DNA of 64,000 nt from Heterodera schachtii (GCA_023374025.1 SIJG01000009.1:804440-868439); one strand, 5' to 3'; positions 49,501-61,257 are shown, counted from the first letter of the stretch. The notes: a model not told the origin generated them from the letters alone. A program made the numbers and translations.

Positions 49501-52500
49501 TGGGTTAGGACATAGACGATCGGAGGGAGATAGGAAAAAGGAACATATTTTTATTTAAAGCCAACTCAAGAATTAAAGACAACGAAAATCCACTGAATTC
49601 CACCAAATGCTGGAGAGGGTTAGACAGTGTAAAACATTTGGGTAAAATAATACAATGAGCTAAAGGCAAATAGAAGGCCTCAATAAAATAAACAATTAAA
49701 TCAAACACTTCGTTAGAAAATTCAACAGATTAACACCTGAATTCTAGGATGAGTGCGCGGACTTGGGTTAGGACATAGACGATCGGAGGGAGATAGGAAA
49801 AAGGAACATATTTTTATTTAAAGCCAACTCAAGAATTAAAGACAACGAAAATCCACTGAATTCCACCAAATGCTGGAGAGGGTTAGACAGTGTAAAACAT
49901 TTGGGTAAAATAATACAATGAGCTAAAGGCAAATAGAAGGCCTCAATAAAATAAACAATTAAATCAAACACTTCGTTAGAAAATTCAACAGATTAACACC
50001 TGAATTCTAGGATGAGTGCGCGGACTTGGGTTAGGACATAGACGATCGGAGGGAGATAGGAAAAAGGAACATATTTTTATTTAAAGCCAACTCAAGAATT
50101 AAAGACAACGAAAATCCACTGAATTCCACCAAATGCTGGAGAGGGTTTGACAGTGTAAAACATTTGGGTAAAATAATACAATGAGCTAAAGGCAAATAGA
50201 AGGCCTCAATAAAATAAACAATTAAATCAAACACTTCGTTAGAAAATTCAACAGATTAACACCTGAATTCTAGGATGAGTGCGCGGACTTGGGTTAGGAC
50301 ATAGACGATCGGAGGGAGATAGGAAAAAGGAACATATTTTTATTTAAAGCCAACTCAAGAATTAAAGACAACGAAAATCCACTGAATTCCACCAAATGCT
50401 GGAGAGGGTTAGACAGTGTAAAACATTTGGGTAAAATAATACAATGAGCTAAAGGCAAATAGAAGGCCTCAATAAAATAAACAATTAAATCAAACACTTC
50501 GTTAGAAAATTCAACAGATTAACACCTGAATTCTAGGATGAGTGCGCGGACTTGGGTTAGGACATAGACGATCGGAGGGAGATAGGAAAAAGGAACATAT
50601 TTTTATTTAAAGCCAACTCAAGAATTAAAGACAACGAAAATCCACTGAATTCCACCAAATGCTGGAGAGGGTTTGACAGTGTAAAACATTTGGGTAAAAT
50701 AATACAATGAGCTAAAGGCAAATAGAAGGCCTCAATAAAATAAACAATTAAATCAAACACTTCGTTAGAAAATTCAACAGATTAACACCTGAATTCTAGG
50801 ATGAGTGCGCGGACTTGGGTTAGGACATAGACGATCGGAGGGAGATAGGAAAAAGGAACATATTTTTATTTAAAGCCAACTCAAGAATTAAAGACAACGA
50901 AATCCACTGAATTCCACCAAATGCTGGAGAGGGTTAGACAGTGTAAAACATTTGGGTAAAATAATACAATGAGCTAAAGGCAAATAGAAGGCCTCAATAA
51001 AATAAACAATTAAATCAAACACTTCGTTAGAAAATTCAACAGATTAACACCTGAATTCTAGGATGAGTGCGCGGACTTGGGTTAGGACATAGACGATCGG
51101 AGGGAGATAGGAAAAAGGAACATATTTTTATTTAAAGCCAACTCAAGAATTAAAGACAACGAAAATCCACTGAATTCCACCAAATGCTGGAGAGGGTTAG
51201 ACAGTGTAAAACATTTGGGTAAAATAATACAATGAGCTAAAGGCAAATAGAAGGCCTCAATAAAATAAACAATTAAATCAAACACTTCGTTAGAAAATGC
51301 AACAGATTAACACCTGAATTCTAGGATGAGTGCGCGGACTTGGGTTAGGACATAGACGATCGGAGGGAGATAGGAAAAAGGAACATATTTTTATTTAAAG
51401 CCAACTCAAGAATTAAAGACAACGAAAATCCACTGAATTCCACCAAATGCTGGAGAGGGTTAGACAGTGTAAAACATTTGGGTAAAATAATACAATGAGC
51501 TAAAGGCAAATAGAAGGCCTCAATAAAATAAACAATTAAATCAAACACTTCGTTAGAAAATTCAACAGATTAACACCTGAATTCTAGGATGAGTGCGCGG
51601 ACTTGGGTTAGGACATAGACGATCGGAGGGAGATAGGAAAAAGGAACATATTTTTATTTAAAGCCAACTCAAGAATTAAAGACAACGAAAATCCACTGAA
51701 TTCCACCAAATGCTGGAGAGGGTTAGACAGTGTAAAACATTTGGGTAAAATAATACAATGAGCTAAAGGCAAATAGAAGGCCTCAATAAAATAAACAATT
51801 AAATCAAACACTTCGTTAGAAAATTCAACAGGTTAACACCTGAATTCTAGGATGAGTGCGCGGACTTGGGTTAGGACATAGACGATCGGAGGGAGATAGG
51901 AAAAAGGAACATATTTTTATTTAAAGCCAACTCAAGAATTAAAGACAACGAAAATCCACTGAATTCCACCAAATGCTGGAGAGGGTTAGACAGTGTAAAA
52001 CATTTGGGTAAAATAATACAATGAGCTAAAGGCAAATAGAAGGCCTCAATAAAATAAACAATTAAATCAAACACTTCGTTAGAAAATTCAACAGATTAAC
52101 ACCTGAATTCTAGGATGAGTGCGCGGACTTGGGTTAGGACATAGACGATCGGAGGGAGATAGGAAAAAGGAACATATTTTTATTTAAAGCCAACTCAAGA
52201 ATTAAAGACAACGAAAATCCACTGAATTCCACCAAATGCTGGAGAGGGTTAGACAGTGTAAAACATTTGGGTAAAATAATACAATGAGCTAAAGGCAAAT
52301 AGAAGGCCTCAATAAAATAAACAATTAAATCAAACACTTCGTTAGAAAATTCAACAGATTAACACCTGAATTCTAGGATGAGTGCGCGGACTTGGGTTAG
52401 GACATAGACGATCGGAGGGAGATAGGAAAAAGGAACATATTTTTATTTAAAGCCAACTCAAGAATTAAAGACAACGAAAATCCACTGAATTCCACCAAAT

Positions 52501-52695
52501 GCTGGAGAGGGTTTGACAGTGTAAAACATTTGGGTAAAATAATACAATGAGCTAAAGGCAAATAGAAGGCCTCAATAAAATAAACAATTAAATCAAACAC
52601 TTCGTTAGAAAATTCAACAGATTAACACCTGAATTCTAGGATGAGTGCGCGGACTTGGGTTAGGACATAGACGATCGGAGGGAAATAGGAAAATA
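43595..52695. repeat. 263-bp satellite array, about 35 units
   Basis: Head-to-tail units of 263 bases, nearly identical, contain GATGAGTGCGCGGACTTGGG and GAATTCCACCAAATGCTGG. The first unit (from about 43595) is diverged and the last breaks off at about 52695. Two units (about 44102-44304 and 46146-46347) share the same 60-base deletion. Others differ by a T/A change in GAGGGTT(T/A)GACAG and single-base indels. A 67-codon minus-strand frame recurs, but it starts at GTG and 263 is not a multiple of 3, so it is a by-product of repetition. Confidence 0.97.
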
Positions 52696-53187
52696 ATGTT
52701 TTATTGTTCAATTTCTTTAAATTTTACTTCTAAGATTAGTAAATGGACTATTAATTAGAAAAAAGAATTAAATTACACACACTAAGTTGCCTTTTTTAAT
52801 TTAATCTTCAAATATCATTAAATTTCATTTATTAATGGCAATATATATTCATTATAATTTTCTGCTTTTAATTCAAAATTGAATCCACTATATATTTTTT
52901 TAAGGGATATAAAATTTTATTAAGTAAAAAATAGATTTGATAATTCTAATGGAAGTAAAAAATAGATTTGGATAATTCTACTTGTGCTCACTCTTTCTAA
53001 TCAAATTTTTTTTCCATTTTAATTTAATATTTACTTTACTTTATTTGACAAGGCTTTTTATAAAAAATCAAATTTAAATAATATTCTTATAATATTGGTA
53101 TTAGTTATCTTCTTAACAAAAAAGATTTTGGAATTAATTTTTAGGTAAAAAATTGTAATTGATAATTAAATTATAAAGAAAAACCGA

Positions 53188-55844
53188 ATGTCTTATTCTT
53201 TAACTATAATCCCTGTTTATATTTTTACTGTTCATCTTTTTTTAATTCACATTTCAAATTCAATTCCATCAGTGAGCTAATTAATCAGGGTAATTAATTT
53301 GTCTAATCGTTTTTTAATTAGGGCTTTGACAAAACGCTAATTGCATTTGTAAGAAATGATCAGGAAATGCAAATCAGTGAATATTCAAAGCAAAAATATG
53401 AGGCTTACCTTGGCATTGTGTATTTTATTAGAAAGAATTGGCAATGCGACAAAATTGCGAATGAAGTTGAAGAGCACGAACGGGCAGAATGCCAAAAATA
53501 TCGCAAATATTTGGACATTTTATATGATTTTTTGAACAGAGAATACGCCCTAATGCCAACAGTGATGCCAAAATTTGTATTTAAATACCAAATTGAAATT
53601 AATGGGCCAATAATTTATGCGGTGAATTGTCTCGTCAGAATTTCGCGATTTTATTTTATTCCATGGTATAATTTTGGGGAATATAAATTAAATGAATGGT
53701 TCAATGGTCAATTTGAGCCAAAATTGTTGAATGAGGAGAGATTGAATTATGGAGAAAAATTTGATAATCAACCAAAAATGCCAATTAATGAAATGCTTTT
53801 GCAATTGGCAATTGACACAGCAAATGAATGGGAAACAAATGAATCATTAGATGGAATAATTCAACAAAAAATGAACAAAAAATTTGAAGAAAATTTGGAG
53901 GAAATGTTCAAAAAAGCGGAAGAGAGGGCAAAAGAAGATAAACCATGGAATGCCAATGAAATAAATGCTGACAAACATAAAATAATTGTGGAATCGAAAT
54001 TCGATGATAAATGGACATGGGTGAGATTTAACCAAGGCCATACCCAAGGGGGGGATGAGGGGGCTAAAGCCCACCCCCAACCCCCGAAATCCAAAAAAGT
54101 AAAAAATTTTCAGGAAAAAATGGGCAACCTTTTTGAAAAATTAAGCAATTCTCTTAACAAATAGCTTCAAAACTCCACCCGGCGACGCCTATCGCCACCG
54201 CCGGACTCCATTTTACCAAATTTTTGAAAAATGGGCCCAAAATGGCAAAAAATAATCATTCTTCAGCGAAAAAGACTACAAATTCCTGTAAAATACACCT
54301 CCTGACTTGGGATTTCTAAAAAAAAATACACCCCTAAAAACCGAATTTGAATAAAAATACACTCCCCTAAAAACCGAATTTTGAATAAAAATACACTCCC
54401 CTAAAAACCGAATTTTTGATTCCCCCCAAGCCAAGGGACTGGCTACGCCCTTGGGTTTAACATTCAATGAAATTTAAATATCTAAATTCAACATTTAGAA
54501 TGGAGATGCTTTATTTTCGGAATTTGTCAAAGGATTAGCGACAAATTTTGAGACATTTTTTAAGATGGCAAAAGAATATTCGGACTTTGGTTTTTTCGAA
54601 ATTGAGAAACTGAAAGAGCATTTGATGCAAAAATATGACGCCTTTCTTGGCCTTGTGTATTTGATGCGTGAAAATTGGCAATGTGCCGAAATTGTTGAGG
54701 AGTTGAAAGAATATGAACGGAAAGAATGCCAAAAATATCGAAAATATTTGGACATTTTATATGAATATTTATTCCGTTTGTATGCTGAAGGTTTGTTTGA
54801 ATTTTACTTATTATATTTTCATTTATAAATGAGGCTTATATTTTTACCTATTTTTTCATGAGCTCCATATGGTCTGAAAAGCACGAAAAACACGTTTTTT
54901 GGTTATTGTTAACCTATTTTTGGGAGTTTTTAGAACATATTTCCTTCCTATTTCCTAATTTTTTATTTTTAGCAGCTAAAACCTAAAATTTTTTTCAACT
55001 CTTTTGGCCTTTTGCCCAACATTATCAACAAAAATGCAATTTAAACGAAAAATACACCCTTCAAGAATTTTTGTTCCTTTTTAGATAAAATTTTACGATT
55101 TACCACCCAACTAAATTTAAACTTTTTGGCACCTATTTCCCATTTGTAGCACCTATTTTTGGGTTTTTTTAGAACCTAAAAACTAACTAATTATTTTGGC
55201 AGTTTTTAGCATGATTATTAACTGTTTAATATAAAAGATGAGAACCAAATAATGGGAAAATAAAATAAATATAATGCCACCAACAAAAGGCAAAATTTAA
55301 ATTAGTCACAATTACCGTGTTTTCTCTATTTTAATGCCCCTCTCCAATTAAATGCCCCTTTTTGGAGTGGTTGAACAATAGGCCCTATTTATAAATAATA
55401 ATGATAATAATTTATTAAGATAAAAATCCGAAGGTGTCGAAACAATTGCCACCACTGGTGAAACCAATATTTATTAAACTAACAACAAATCTTCCAAGCA
55501 GTTTAATTATTATTCTCCAAAGTCTGAATGAATTATCGAAATGTTTTTGGACAAAAACGAATGATTTCAATTACAAATTGGAGATGGATTTGCTAAATGA
55601 GGATGGATTAAATTTCAAAATTAAAGAGGAACAAAATGAAACGGAAACCAATATTGCTAAACTTCGAACAGAATTTGAAGGATTAATGGCAAATATATGT
55701 GAAAATGCCAAGGAAAATGCCAAGACAGCAAAAGAGGAATTGGAAAAAGCAATATCAGAAACGGAAGATGCCAAAGAAAAAGAAGCGCTGGAAAATGAAT
55801 TTTATGACAAATTTGGCATTTTTAATTCGTCACCTTTTTCATAA
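53188..55844 (+). CDS. Predicted secreted two-module protein, four exons
   Basis: Exons 53188-53271, 53322-54020, 54499-54790 and 55420-55844; all introns are GT-AG with phases 0, 0 and 1, and 1500 bases give 499 residues plus stop. Exon 1 alone encodes a hydrophobic 28-residue signal peptide (IIPVYIFTVHLFLIHI). The mature protein has two related halves. Half 1 has NWQC (Cys70) and ECQKYRKYLDILY (Cys85). Half 2, starting at exon 3, has NWQC (Cys323) and the same ECQKYRKYLDILY (Cys338). Each half then has an LNE(E/D)(R/G)LN(Y/F) segment and a charged helical tail (NLEEMFKKAEERAKEDK; NAKENAKTAKEELEKA). No family is recognised; an effector-like role in a parasite is inference from secretion, duplication and paralogues. 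hAT-like elements sit in introns 2 and 3. The start lies about 490 bases beyond the satellite array. Broken relatives are at 35.9, 59.9 and 63.0 kb. Confidence 0.82.
54033..54453. mobile_element. hAT-like element in intron 2 of the secreted gene, 421 bp
   Basis: It starts CAAGGCCATACCCAAGG and ends GGCTACGCCCTTG. Flanking 8-mers are GATTTAAC (54025-54032) and GGTTTAAC (54454-54461), 7 of 8. It starts 12 bases into the intron. Hairpin copy 8 is at 54179-54204, followed by three tandem repeats of AATACACTCCCCTAAAAACC-like units. Confidence 0.8.
54179..54204 (+). repeat. GC-rich hairpin module, copy 8
   Basis: CCGGCGACG start and CCACCGCCGG end around CCTATCG; slightly diverged. Confidence 0.7.
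54830..55387. mobile_element. hAT-like element filling intron 3 of the secreted gene, 558 bp
   Basis: The left end is TGAGGCTTATATT; the inverse of the right end is TAGGGCCTATTG. The 8-bp duplication TTTATAAA is exact (54822-54829, 55388-55395). The element occupies most of the 629-base intron. Related sequence (AGCACCT(G/A)TTTT..GG) occurs in the matching intron of the decayed paralogue. Confidence 0.78.
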
Positions 55845-56478
55845 TTTTTTTAATTGCCACAAAATTCGGGCTCTTCTGCTGGTCGCTTCCTTTTTACTTT
55901 TTATTTTTCATTGAGAATTATTCTGTCTTCTTTTCTCATTTTATTTTATTTTTTGCAATTTTAATTTTTAATTTTCATTATAATTCTTCCATTTTTGTTA
56001 ATTTTTCGGTGTTCATTTTTTGTCCGACGGTTTCCCGCAGGCACCATCTATAAGGTATTTTTTTTAAAAATATAAAAAAATATTTTCTTTGTATTCTTTA
56101 TAAAAAAAAAATATAAAAATGTGATTGTTAACAGATTTTGTATTCAATTATTTTTTGAGAAAGGTTTTAGAACAGAACCGAAGAGAAATGGAATGAAAAA
56201 AAAAACCGGGAGAGAATGCTGAAGAAAACAAAAAATTTTCCCAATCTAGCGGTCAAAAGCGCTTAAAACCAAGCTAAAAACATGATTTCATGCATTTCAG
56301 GCTTCACCCTGTTCAGGAAAATTAATTTTCCATTGCCCATCCCAAATGTACATTAACCGTAGCTAATTGAGGGCTATATAAACTGGGAATTTACCCCTAC
56401 CATACCATTCTCCTATACGTTCCTGATTTCCTCTCACACCCTTTCCCCCCCCCCCCCATACCAACGCCGGGGTCAAGG
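55845..56478. other. 3' flank of the secreted gene
   Basis: AT-rich; no gene. A poly-C run at about 56445-56456 precedes the foldback element. Confidence 0.4.
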
Positions 56479-56859
56479 CAGTTCGTACAATGGCGTTTCG
56501 TACAATTTGAAATGGGAATGGCCATAACTTTTTTGTTCGTCCGTTAATTTCTTCAAAATTGGTATCATTCGAAAGCTCTACGTGTTTAGAAGCTTTCATT
56601 AAGCAGAAGCTAAGCGATTAATCAACTCTCCAAAAAGTTATGATTTATAAGACTTAAAAATTCAAGAAAATCCTAATTTTTTGTAAACTATAAATCATAA
56701 CTTTTTGATGAACTGACTAATCGCTTAGCTTCTGCTTAATGAAAGCTTCTAAGCACGTAGAGCTTTCGAATGATACCAATTTTGAAGAAATTAACGGACG
56801 AACAAAAAAGTTATGGCCATTCCCATTTCAAATTGTACGAAACGCCATTGTACGAACTG
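56479..56859. mobile_element. Foldback (hairpin) element, 381 bp
   Basis: Arms of about 170 bases are almost perfect inverse copies, starting CAGTTCGTACAATGGCG and ending CGCCATTGTACGAACTG, with a spacer of about 40 bases. Each arm includes GGTATCATTCGAAAGCTCT, also found in the ends of the Mutator-like element at 23635. No target duplication was found. A transcript would form a long hairpin. Confidence 0.85.
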
Positions 56860-57399
56860 CTATCGACCCACCAACGCCCGGTACAATTAAGCCACCTCCG
56901 CGGGAATGGAGGCGCAACGGACCAACCCGAATCCGCCCCGCACCGAATTTCCCCAACAAGTACTGCATTTTTTCCTCATCCTGTCAACCTAAATGCCTCG
57001 TCGAAAGCCCCGACTTACCATTAATTCCCTAAGATGGCCCAAATAACCTGCCCACTTCTACAAAATTTTGCAGCCCAAAAACGAATTGAAAAATTTTTTG
57101 CTGCGTTTTTTATTAAATAAATTCTCAAAACCTCAAAATAAATTTAAAAATGAAAAATGTACAAAAAATTGCGAAATTAGGTTTTTTTTTTTTAGGAATT
57201 TAAACCCATTAAAATTGCGAATGTAGAGAAAATGCGAAAACAAAAGGTCAAAGTATGTTATATGTAATGTAATATGTAGAAAAACGGTAAATATAGTAAG
57301 GTGCGTAAGGTGCATATGTTTATGGTAACTTAGATAATTGGTATAACTTTTTCAGTATTCAGTAGTTAGCCAATCTAAATGATTTTGGTATCAAAAAAT

Positions 57400-58004
57400 T
57401 GCTCCCGGACTTTTCGACAGCAAAGGACATTTCGACAGTAAAGGACTTTTCGACAGAAACACAAAAAATAGTGGACTTTTCGACAGTAAACATAAAAACA
57501 AATAATTTTTATTAAAATAGATTATATTGCTTGTCAGTTTTACTAATACTATAATATGTATTGCTAAATCATTATTACTAGGGCTAATATTTTTAGGTTT
57601 TAACCTAATTTTTTTTCCTGAGTAGATTTTTATTTTTTAGAACCTTAAATTAATAAATTTTTGCCAAAAACATGAATAAAAAGGTAATAAAAACGAAAAA
57701 TACACCCCTTAAAAGTGGATCAAAAATTTCAAAAAATACATCTTAAGAAATGAAAAATTTTTAAAAAATCATCTCCATTTATTTGTTTACATTCTTGAAA
57801 AGAATTTTTGAATTTAAAAATTATGTATCGCAATAATTGTTTGACTTAATTTGTTGCTTTTGGATAAAATTTTAAGATTTTACACCCTTAAATTTGAAAC
57901 TTATTACATTTTACTGTCGAAAAGTCCCCTCCTTAAATTTAAAATATTTCTGTCGAAAAGTCCTTTGCTGTCGAAAAGTCCTTCTGTCGAAAAGTTCGGC
58001 GCCC
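57400..58004. mobile_element. TIR element with GGACTTTTCGACAG arrays, copy 1
   Basis: Both ends carry several copies of GGACTTTTCGACAG (left) or its inverse CTGTCGAAAAGTCC (right). The outer 9-mers TCAAAAAAT (57391-57399 and 58005-58013) look like a target duplication. A hAT-like left end (TAGGGCTAATATTTTTAGG at about 57580) is nested inside. MULE-like or another TIR class; undecided. Confidence 0.72.
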
Positions 58005-58704
58005 TCAAAAAATAGCTTGAACGAAATCTCAGTTGAACTTTTTCGGAATTTTTTGGAAAAATTCAGTTAAACCGGTTTTTAAACCAGTTTAAAAAATATG
58101 TCATTGTGTAAAATTTTTGGGAATATGGGAAAAATATATGTGAAATTCTATTTTGTAATTTTTAATGCGATTTCTTAACAGATATTTGTCCAAAAATGAC
58201 CAAATTTTGCCACAAATCTTATATTTTCTTCTAAAATAGTTATATTATGCCAACAAAATTTCAAAATTATGAGTTTTTTAAGAAATCAGAAAAAGTTTTT
58301 TTGTCGCTACCTCCAAATCAGGACAAATTTTAGTCGCCATTTTGATGAAAAATTGTTACTTTATCCACAAAACGATTTAAAAATAATTAAAAAAAATTGG
58401 TTATTCTAAAAAAATTTCCAAAAAAATTAGCATTTAGGCACGAAAAATAGCCCAAATAAATATTTTTCCCATTATAACTAGAGATCGGCGGAAACGGGAT
58501 TCCCGCGGGAAAAGACGGGAATCCCGTTCCCGTTTCCCGTCTTTTTTGCCCGGACGGGATTTTTACGGGAACGGGAAAAACCCGGGAATCCCGTTTCCCG
58601 TCCCGTCTTTTTGAATTCCCGTTTCCCGTTTCCCGTTCCCGGAAATTTTTCTCAAAAAACGGGATAAATTATTATATTTTTTAATGTGATCATTTACATG
58701 TTTA

Positions 58705-58770
58705 TGTGGTCAAGTGGCTAAACCTTCAGGTTTTAATTGTTTGTCGCTTGGGTTCAATTCCCCAACGCAA
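58705..58770 (+). other. tRNA-like segment inside a hAT-like element
   Basis: GTGGTCAAGTGGCTAAACC resembles a D arm and TTGGGTTCAATTCCCCAA a T arm. The anticodon arm and acceptor stem are not convincing. The second copy is at about 61956-62021. Confidence 0.35.
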
Positions 58771-58952
58771 TACAACATTTTTTCATATTTTCTTTACATT
58801 AACTCAATTGAAATTTAATTAAAAAAATAATTAAACTTAAAAATTATTATTATTTCTTTTTAACAGCCTAAAAATTCAAAAAATTAACCAAAGATTTGAT
58901 CGTTTTTGGTCAAAATCTGTTAACAAATTGCACCAAATTTTTCAAAATTTTC

Positions 58953-58977
58953 CCGGCGACGCCTATCGGCACAGCCG
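58953..58977 (+). repeat. GC-rich hairpin module, copy 9
   Basis: CCCGGCGACGCCTATCGGC followed by ACAGCCG; right arm diverged. Confidence 0.65.
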
Positions 58978-59121
58978 TTCCCTCCTGTTCCCCAAATTTT
59001 TTTCGAAAAAGGGCGCCGCAAAAAAAAGAGAATTAAAATAAAAAGATTGAAGTGTCTATTAAATTTGATCGTTTTTGGTCAAAATCTGTTAACAAATTGC
59101 ACCAAATTTTTCAAAATTTTC

Positions 59122-59147
59122 CCGGCGACGCCTATCGGCACAGCCGT
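59122..59147 (+). repeat. GC-rich hairpin module, copy 10
   Basis: Duplicate of copy 9 within the 179-bp repeat. Confidence 0.65.
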
Positions 59148-59889
59148 TCCCTCCTGTTCCCCAAATTTTTTTCGAAAAAGGGCGCCGCAAAAAAAAGAGA
59201 ATTAAAATAAAAAGATTGAAGTGTCTATTAATTAAAAATTTTGAAAAATTCTAAAAATTTTCCACAAATTTTGAAACTCAGAAATCTACAGTTTTTGCCG
59301 GTACCGTCGAAAACGTTGGTACCGGCTTATTTTTTAAATTAATATATTCCGAAAATTAAATTTTTTGTCCAATAAATAAAAATATATCAATCATTTACAT
59401 AAAAGTAATTGTTTAAATAATTTAAATTATAATATTTTCACTTAAAAAATAATAAAGTAAAATTTTTAGAAAAAAAATCAAGATTTTTTATAAAAAAAAA
59501 TTTTTCCCGTTTCCCGCCGGGATTCCCGTTAAAATTGACGGGATTTTTACGGGAACGGGAAAAAGCCGGGAATCCCGTTCCCGTTTCCCGTCCCGCTCGT
59601 TGTCTATTCCCGTTTCCCGTTCCCGGAAATTTTTTTTTACCGGACTCTAATTATAACCAAGGTTCATCAGACATACAAAATAGGTCCTTTTTGGCGAGGT
59701 GTTGGGGTGAGCGGAAATTTTATTGGACTCAAGTTTTTGGCAATTAAATGTTTAAAATTGTTCAATCGTCTCCTATAGGCACCGATAGCGTAATGAAATT
59801 AAAAAATTAATTAACAATTAATTCAAACTGAATGCTTAATTTTTATTCTTTTATATGCCTAAAATAAAAGGTGTGCATGCATTTAATTG

Positions 59890-60445
59890 AAAGTGCCAAT
59901 TTATAAATCACATTCATATTCCAGAATTTCATTTTTTAATCATCTTTTGTTGTTATTTTTTATTTTTCCAATTTTGCAATTAATTCCATTGCATTTTCTC
60001 ATAAATTTTCAATTAATCCTTCAAATTCTTTTAGAAGTTTGGCAATATTTGTTTCAGTTTAAATTTTCGGTCCCATTTCCCCACTTTTATCGTCTTTAAT
60101 TTCGTAAATCAAGTCTTCTTCATTTACCAAATTAATCTCCCAAATACCATAGATTTTCCACAATTTCTATTCGCTCAATTCATTTTTCCTTTTTTTCCAA
60201 AAACATTTCGGAAATTCATTCATCTTTTCGGTAATACCGGTTAAACTGTACTGAATTCCTTCAATAAATATTGGCTTCACCAATGGTGGCAATTGTTTCG
60301 ACACCTTCGGATTTTTAGCTTAATAAATTATTATAATTATTATTAATAAATGAAAATGAAAAAATAATATAAAATTCAAACAAACCTTCAACATACAATC
60401 GGAATAAATATCCATATAAACGTACAAATATTTGAAAGACTTTTT
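59890..60445 (-). pseudogene. Secreted two-module gene family fragment, copy 1
   Basis: On the minus strand an exon end (LYGYLFRLYVEG, donor at about 60386) and the next exon start at 60318 (NPKVSKQLPPLVKPIFI) match exons 3 and 4 of the gene at 53188, with the same splice sites (AAG acceptor, GTTTGTTTG donor). A stop follows LSE, and further blocks are out of frame. The fragment abuts the tandem repeat junction at 60471. Confidence 0.7.
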
Positions 60446-60669
60446 TCAATTTTTTTTTCGAAAAATGGTTTAAACCCATTAAAATTACGAATGTAGAGAA
60501 AATGCGAAAACAAAAGGTCAAAGTATGTTATATGTAATGTAATATGTAGAAAAACGGTAAATATAGTAAGGTGCGTAAGGTGTATATGTTTATGGTAACT
60601 TAGATAATTGGTATAACTTTTTCAGTATTCAGTAGTTAGCCAATCTAAATGATTTTGGTATCAAAAAAT

Positions 60670-61257
60670 TGCTCCCGGACTTTTCGACAGCAAAGGACAT
60701 TTCGACAGTAAAGGACTTTTCGACAGAAACACAAAAAATAGTGGACTTTTCGACAGTAAACATAAAAACAAATAATTTTTATTAAAATAGATTATATTGC
60801 TTGTCAGTTTTACTAATACTATAATATGTATTGCTAAATCATTATTACTAGGGCTAATATTTTTAGGTTTTAACCTAATTTTTTTTTCCTGAGTAGATTT
60901 TTATTTTTTAGAACCTTAAATTAATAAATTTTTGCCAAAAACATGAATAAAAAGGTAATAAAAACGAAAAATACACCCCTTAAAAGTGGATCAAAAATTT
61001 CAAAAAATACATCTTAAGAAATGAAAAATTTTTAAAAAATCATCTCCATTTATTTGTTTACATTCTTGAAAAGAATTTTTGAATTTAAAAATTATGTATC
61101 GCAATAATTGTTTGACTTAATTTGTTGCTTTTGGATAAAATTTTAAGATTTTACACCCTTAAATTTGAAACTTATTACATTTTACTGTCGAAAAGTCCCC
61201 TCCTTAAATTTAAAATATTTCTGTCGAAAAGTCCTTCTGTCGAAAAGTTCGGCGCCC
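60670..61257. mobile_element. TIR element with GGACTTTTCGACAG arrays, copy 2
   Basis: Copy of 57400-58004 carried by tandem unit 2, flanked by TCAAAAAAT; one CTGTCGAAAAGTCC unit shorter on the right. Confidence 0.72.

Larger units (their letters stand above)
58898..59255. repeat. 179-bp internal tandem duplication
   Basis: GATCGTTTTTGGTCAAAATC starts at 58898 and again at 59077, so hairpin module and flanks are doubled. The hAT copy in unit 2 has only one such block. Confidence 0.9.
58479..59649. mobile_element. hAT-like element in tandem unit 1, 1171 bp
   Basis: Ends TAGAGATCGG and CCGGACTCTA with a perfect 8-bp duplication ATTATAAC (58471-58478, 59650-59657). Both subterminal regions are dense in GGGAATCCCGT and TTCCCGTTTCCCG inverted motifs. 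Contains hairpin copies 9 and 10 and a tRNA-like segment. No transposase. Confidence 0.9.
57201..60470. repeat. Large tandem repeat, unit 1 (3270 bp)
   Basis: Begins TTTAAACCCATTAAAATTGCG. The same sequence restarts at 60471 and again at 63554. Unit 1 is 187 bases longer than unit 2, mainly from an internal 179-base duplication and one extra TTTGCTGTCGAAAAGTCC copy. It includes a TIR element, a hAT element and a secreted-gene fragment. Confidence 0.93.

Noticed and set aside
43839..52600. Repeated 67-codon minus-strand frames in the satellite units
   Set aside because: The start is GTG, the 263-base period breaks the frame, and conservation simply follows near-identity of the units.
43595..52695. 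CRISPR-like array
   Set aside because: Units are 263 bases with no unique spacers, in a eukaryotic context; it is a satellite.
57580..57940. Separate complete hAT element inside the TIR element
   Set aside because: Only the TAGGGCTAATATT left end is visible; no inverse right end or 8-bp duplication was found.
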